From: Chryseobacterium sp.
Lineage (GTDB): Bacteria; Bacteroidota; Bacteroidia; Flavobacteriales; Weeksellaceae
Assembly (NCBI RefSeq): GCF_008014695.1
Contig: NZ_VOXE01000002.1
Location: forward strand, 62,001-126,000
Direction: 5' to 3'
DNA length: 64,000 bases
A program made the translations under genes and the position numbers. Every line of letters starts with the position of its first letter. Within the stretch, counting starts at the first letter, position 1. The notes beneath the pieces are model-generated. The model did not search any database and was not told the origin of the DNA. It worked only from the letters and a program-made list of their open reading frames with translations. Of this stretch, positions 61,713-64,000 are shown in pieces.

Positions 61713-62951
61713 ATGAGCGAAAAAATCCCATATCTAAGAGTAGGGACAACCTACTATAAAACTATTGAGAAACCATTGATCTCAGGTGATAAAATCTCAA
61801 TATTGACTCGATGGAATCGTGAGACCATTATCAGCGATCACGGAAAGATATATGTCTCAAAAGTTCCTAAGTATGATGGTTTCTGTTGTATACCATCCCA
61901 TTTGCAATACCAACAAATTATCCAAGGATTCTATAATGTTTACAATGAGATTCCTTATCAGCCGATTAAAGAAACACCGGAGCAAACATATCTACAAGAG
62001 AAGATTCCATTTTCACTTAGATTTATGGAGCATATTTTTGGAGAACAGTTGGAACTAGGATTAGATTATATCAAGATCTTACTGCAATATCCAACACAGA
62101 TCCTCCCGATTCTTTGTCTTGTAAGCAAGGAAAGATCTACCGGGAAATCTACATTCATCAAATGGCTTAAATCCGTTTTTGGACTAAATATGACTTACAT
62201 CAAAGGCGATTCTTTCAGCAGTCAGTTCAATTCGGATTGGACATCAATGTTGATCGTTGCTATTGATGAAGTATTCTTTGACAAAAAGGAGATTACGGAA
62301 CGACTAAAATATCTTTCCACTACCGATAAAGACAAGAAAGAGGCAAAAGGAAAAGATCGTGAAGAAGTGGAATTTTTTGGAAAATTTATTCTCTGTTCCA
62401 ATAATGAAGATAACTTCATTCAGATTGATGAAAATGAGATACGATTCTGGATCATCAAGGTAAAATCGATTAAAACGGAGAATACTGAATTTCTACACAA
62501 TTTAAATAAAGAAATCCCTTATTTTCTTAGATATTTAATTCAAAGACCTTTTCACAGCCGTAAGGAGACAAGGATGTGGTTCACTGATTCCCAGATCAGA
62601 ACCAAAGCCCTTCAGAAATTGGTTTGGAAAAATAACAACAAATTAGAATCTAAAATCGTCGAACTTTTATATGAGTTTTTTGAGAGTACGGAAGACAGCA
62701 AGATCAATTTTATTCCACAGGATATTTTCAATATGCTGGTTAAAATGTTCAGTAAACAGTATTGGACGGTAAACGATGTCCGAAAACTCCTGAAAGAAAA
62801 CTGGAAACTTGAACCTCAGAACAATTCACTGGCTTACATCAAATACGACATCGATTACAGTAGAAGTTTTTACCAACAGAATAAAACAGGACGGTATTTT
62901 ACAGTAGACAGAAATTTTATTCTTCAAAAATTTGATGAAATGATGAATTAA
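61713..62951 (+). CDS. Primase-helicase family protein (DUF5906-type helicase)
   Basis: 412 residues. The central AAA-type (superfamily 3) helicase has Walker A SKERSTGKST (138-147) and Walker B IVAIDEVFF (Asp185, Glu186), followed by CSNNEDNFIQIDENEIRFWII. The family occurs in mobile elements of Bacteroidetes. It probably acts in replication of the circular intermediate together with the toprim primase gene that follows. Confidence 0.85.
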   Translation: MSEKIPYLRVGTTYYKTIEKPLISGDKISILTRWNRETIISDHGKIYVSKVPKYDGFCCIPSHLQYQQIIQGFYNVYNEIPYQPIKETPEQTYLQEKIPFSLRFMEHIFGEQLELGLDYIKILLQYPTQILPILCLVSKERSTGKSTFIKWLKSVFGLNMTYIKGDSFSSQFNSDWTSMLIVAIDEVFFDKKEITERLKYLSTTDKDKKEAKGKDREEVEFFGKFILCSNNEDNFIQIDENEIRFWIIKVKSIKTENTEFLHNLNKEIPYFLRYLIQRPFHSRKETRMWFTDSQIRTKALQKLVWKNNNKLESKIVELLYEFFESTEDSKINFIPQDIFNMLVKMFSKQYWTVNDVRKLLKENWKLEPQNNSLAYIKYDIDYSRSFYQQNKTGRYFTVDRNFILQKFDEMMN

Positions 62952-62984
62952 TTGATAATGAAAATAAAATCAATTAGTTACATC

Positions 62985-63140
62985 TCATCAAAAACCTCAT
63001 CAAACTTTTAAACCTTGGTTTTTGATGTGAGAATGATGAGAAGAATATTTCTACTTTGATGAGATGATGAGACCTTGATGAGGTTATAAAGTATTGTAAT
63101 TCAATTTTTTATAAGGCTTTCTCATCAATTCATCAAAAAT
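62985..63140. repeat. TCATCA/TGATGA cluster between replication genes
   Basis: In about 160 bp the core TCATCA or its complement occurs many times. CTCATCAAA is at 62985 and again 12 bp later at 62997. TTTGATGAG is at 63056, TTGATGAG at 63076, ATGATGAG at 63034 and TGATGAG at 63066. CTCATCAAT is at 63122 and TCATCAAAAA at 63131. Part of it also forms an inverted repeat (ATCAAAAACC, then GGTTTTTGAT). The arrangement resembles an iteron or protein-binding array. Confidence 0.75.
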
Positions 63141-63217
63141 TAGTCGAAGACAAACTAATCCGCCTTTCATCGACAGGACAACTACTATCTATTAATAAAA
63201 ACATTAAAATTTACACA

Positions 63218-64000
63218 ATGAACTGCAAACAATTTAACAACATATCGTTGGAAGAAGTCCTCCTTTCTCTCGGACACCTTCCTACAAAACAAAATGAAAA
63301 AGAAGCTTGGTATCTCAACCCCTTTGCCAACGAATCCCAAGCCTCTTTTAAAATCAATAAAAGAATAAACTATTGGTACTTATTTTCAGAAGGAATCGGT
63401 GGAACGAATACCGACTTTATGAAGAAATATCTGAACGCTTCAGTCAATGAAGTTTTAGTATGGGCAGAAGATCAGAATTTCTCTTCTTTTCAAAAGCAAA
63501 ACATTCCTGATCAGAAGTTCGAAAACCCGAGTAAAAATTATGAGATACTTGATGTGAATGAAATCCAGCATCCTGCACTTTTGGAATATTTAAGAGAAAG
63601 AAAAATTGGAAATCAAACTCAGTTCTTACACGAAATTCGTTACCGAATGAATGATAAAAACTATTTCGGAATTGGATTCGAGAACGATTCTGGCGGTTAT
63701 GAAATCCGTAATAAATATTCTAAAATCTGTTTGGGTAAAAAAGGTGTTTCAACCATTAAAAATGGTTCGGTATCGCTTCGAATTTTCGAAGGTTTTTTTG
63801 ATTTTATTTCCTTTAAAAATGTAGAAAATTTTTTAGAAAAAGAACCTTCTGATTATATCATTTTGAATTCCGTTTCGATGATTCACAATATTAAAAATTC
63901 ATTAGGAAATTATGAAAATATTGAACTTTATTTTGACAATGACGAAGCCGGAAATCTGGCGGTTGAAATGATTAAAAATGAAAACAAAAACGCAGAAGAT
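63218..64000 (+). CDS. Toprim-domain primase, N-terminal part (truncated by window edge)
   Basis: Open for 261 codons to the window edge. It begins MNCKQFNNISLEEVLLSLG. Residues about 30-75 correspond to a CHC2-type domain (YLNPFANESQASFKIN, WYLFSEGIGGTNTDFMKKYL) in which the zinc-binding cysteines are missing. The toprim domain follows, with the glutamate in RIFEGFFDFISF and the acidic LYFDNDEAGNLAVEM. It probably primes replication of the element. This zinc-less form is common in Bacteroidetes mobile elements. Confidence 0.85.
   Translation, partial: MNCKQFNNISLEEVLLSLGHLPTKQNEKEAWYLNPFANESQASFKINKRINYWYLFSEGIGGTNTDFMKKYLNASVNEVLVWAEDQNFSSFQKQNIPDQKFENPSKNYEILDVNEIQHPALLEYLRERKIGNQTQFLHEIRYRMNDKNYFGIGFENDSGGYEIRNKYSKICLGKKGVSTIKNGSVSLRIFEGFFDFISFKNVENFLEKEPSDYIILNSVSMIHNIKNSLGNYENIELYFDNDEAGNLAVEMIKNENKNAED

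Larger units (their letters stand above)
59141..64000. mobile_element. Left end of an integrative element
   Basis: A tyrosine recombinase next to the core gene acpP is followed by an excisionase-like protein, a primase-helicase and a toprim primase, all on one strand. The region is visibly more AT-rich than the core genes to the left. No conjugation or phage structural genes are in view, so it cannot be classed as ICE, mobilisable island or satellite from this window. It continues past base 64000. Confidence 0.85.

Overview
The window is a chromosomal segment of a flavobacterium, most like the Chryseobacterium/Kaistella group (Weeksellaceae). This rests on gene content: a single-subunit b-type SdhC with SdhA and SdhB, a TonB-ExbB-ExbD-ExbD operon, families DUF3276, DUF2480, DUF6452, DUF6048 and IPExxxVDY, the bacillithiol enzyme BshB1, ribosomal protein bTHX, and a secreted protease with a type IX secretion tail. 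Start sites lack strong Shine-Dalgarno sequences, and many genes have the Bacteroidetes -7 box TAnnTTTG shortly upstream.

Layout. 1-11.6 kb: end of a tRNA methyltransferase, FtsE-like ATPase, ribosomal protein L34, DHH phosphoesterase, hydrolase, orphan ExbD, DsbD, TilS, O-methyltransferase, NlpC/P60 protein, KDO transferase and a lipoprotein. 11.7-20.6 kb: LeuS, then the energy-transduction operon (ExbB, two ExbD, TonB) followed by a small membrane protein, a PstS-like lipoprotein and a TPR protein. 20.7-33.1 kb: BshB1, tRNA-His, DUF3276, ABC exporter, NusB, a DUF1573 lipoprotein, YajC, AspT-type transporter, AspS, a DUF2975/HTH pair, bTHX, DUF937, DUF2480 and LpxB. 33.2-44.6 kb: ComEC, SdhCAB, a thioredoxin-like lipoprotein without its cysteines, two small membrane proteins, a 22-bp repeat array, RlmD with DUF6452 and DUF6048, and a lipoprotein. 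44.7-58.9 kb: M43-type protease, CoaE, MBL hydrolase, PaiB-like protein, WG-repeat protein, RuvB, histidine degradation (HutI, HutG) with an aldehyde dehydrogenase, pyruvate kinase, IPExxxVDY protein, RNase III, FabF and AcpP.

From about 59.1 kb to the right edge lies the left end of an integrative element. It holds a tyrosine recombinase, an unrecognised protein, an excisionase-like helix-turn-helix protein, a primase-helicase and a toprim primase that runs off the window. It is visibly more AT-rich than the core. Its left border has a short tRNA-3'-end-like sequence on the minus strand and an orphan terminator, which suggests integration at a tRNA 3' end. The other end is not in view.

Most of the window is ordinary core genome. 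The least explained features are the 22-bp periodic array upstream of rlmD (41216-41313), the dense TCATCA/TGATGA cluster between the two replication genes of the island (62985-63140), and the unrecognised island protein (60551-61285). No CRISPR array, rRNA operon or insertion sequence was seen.
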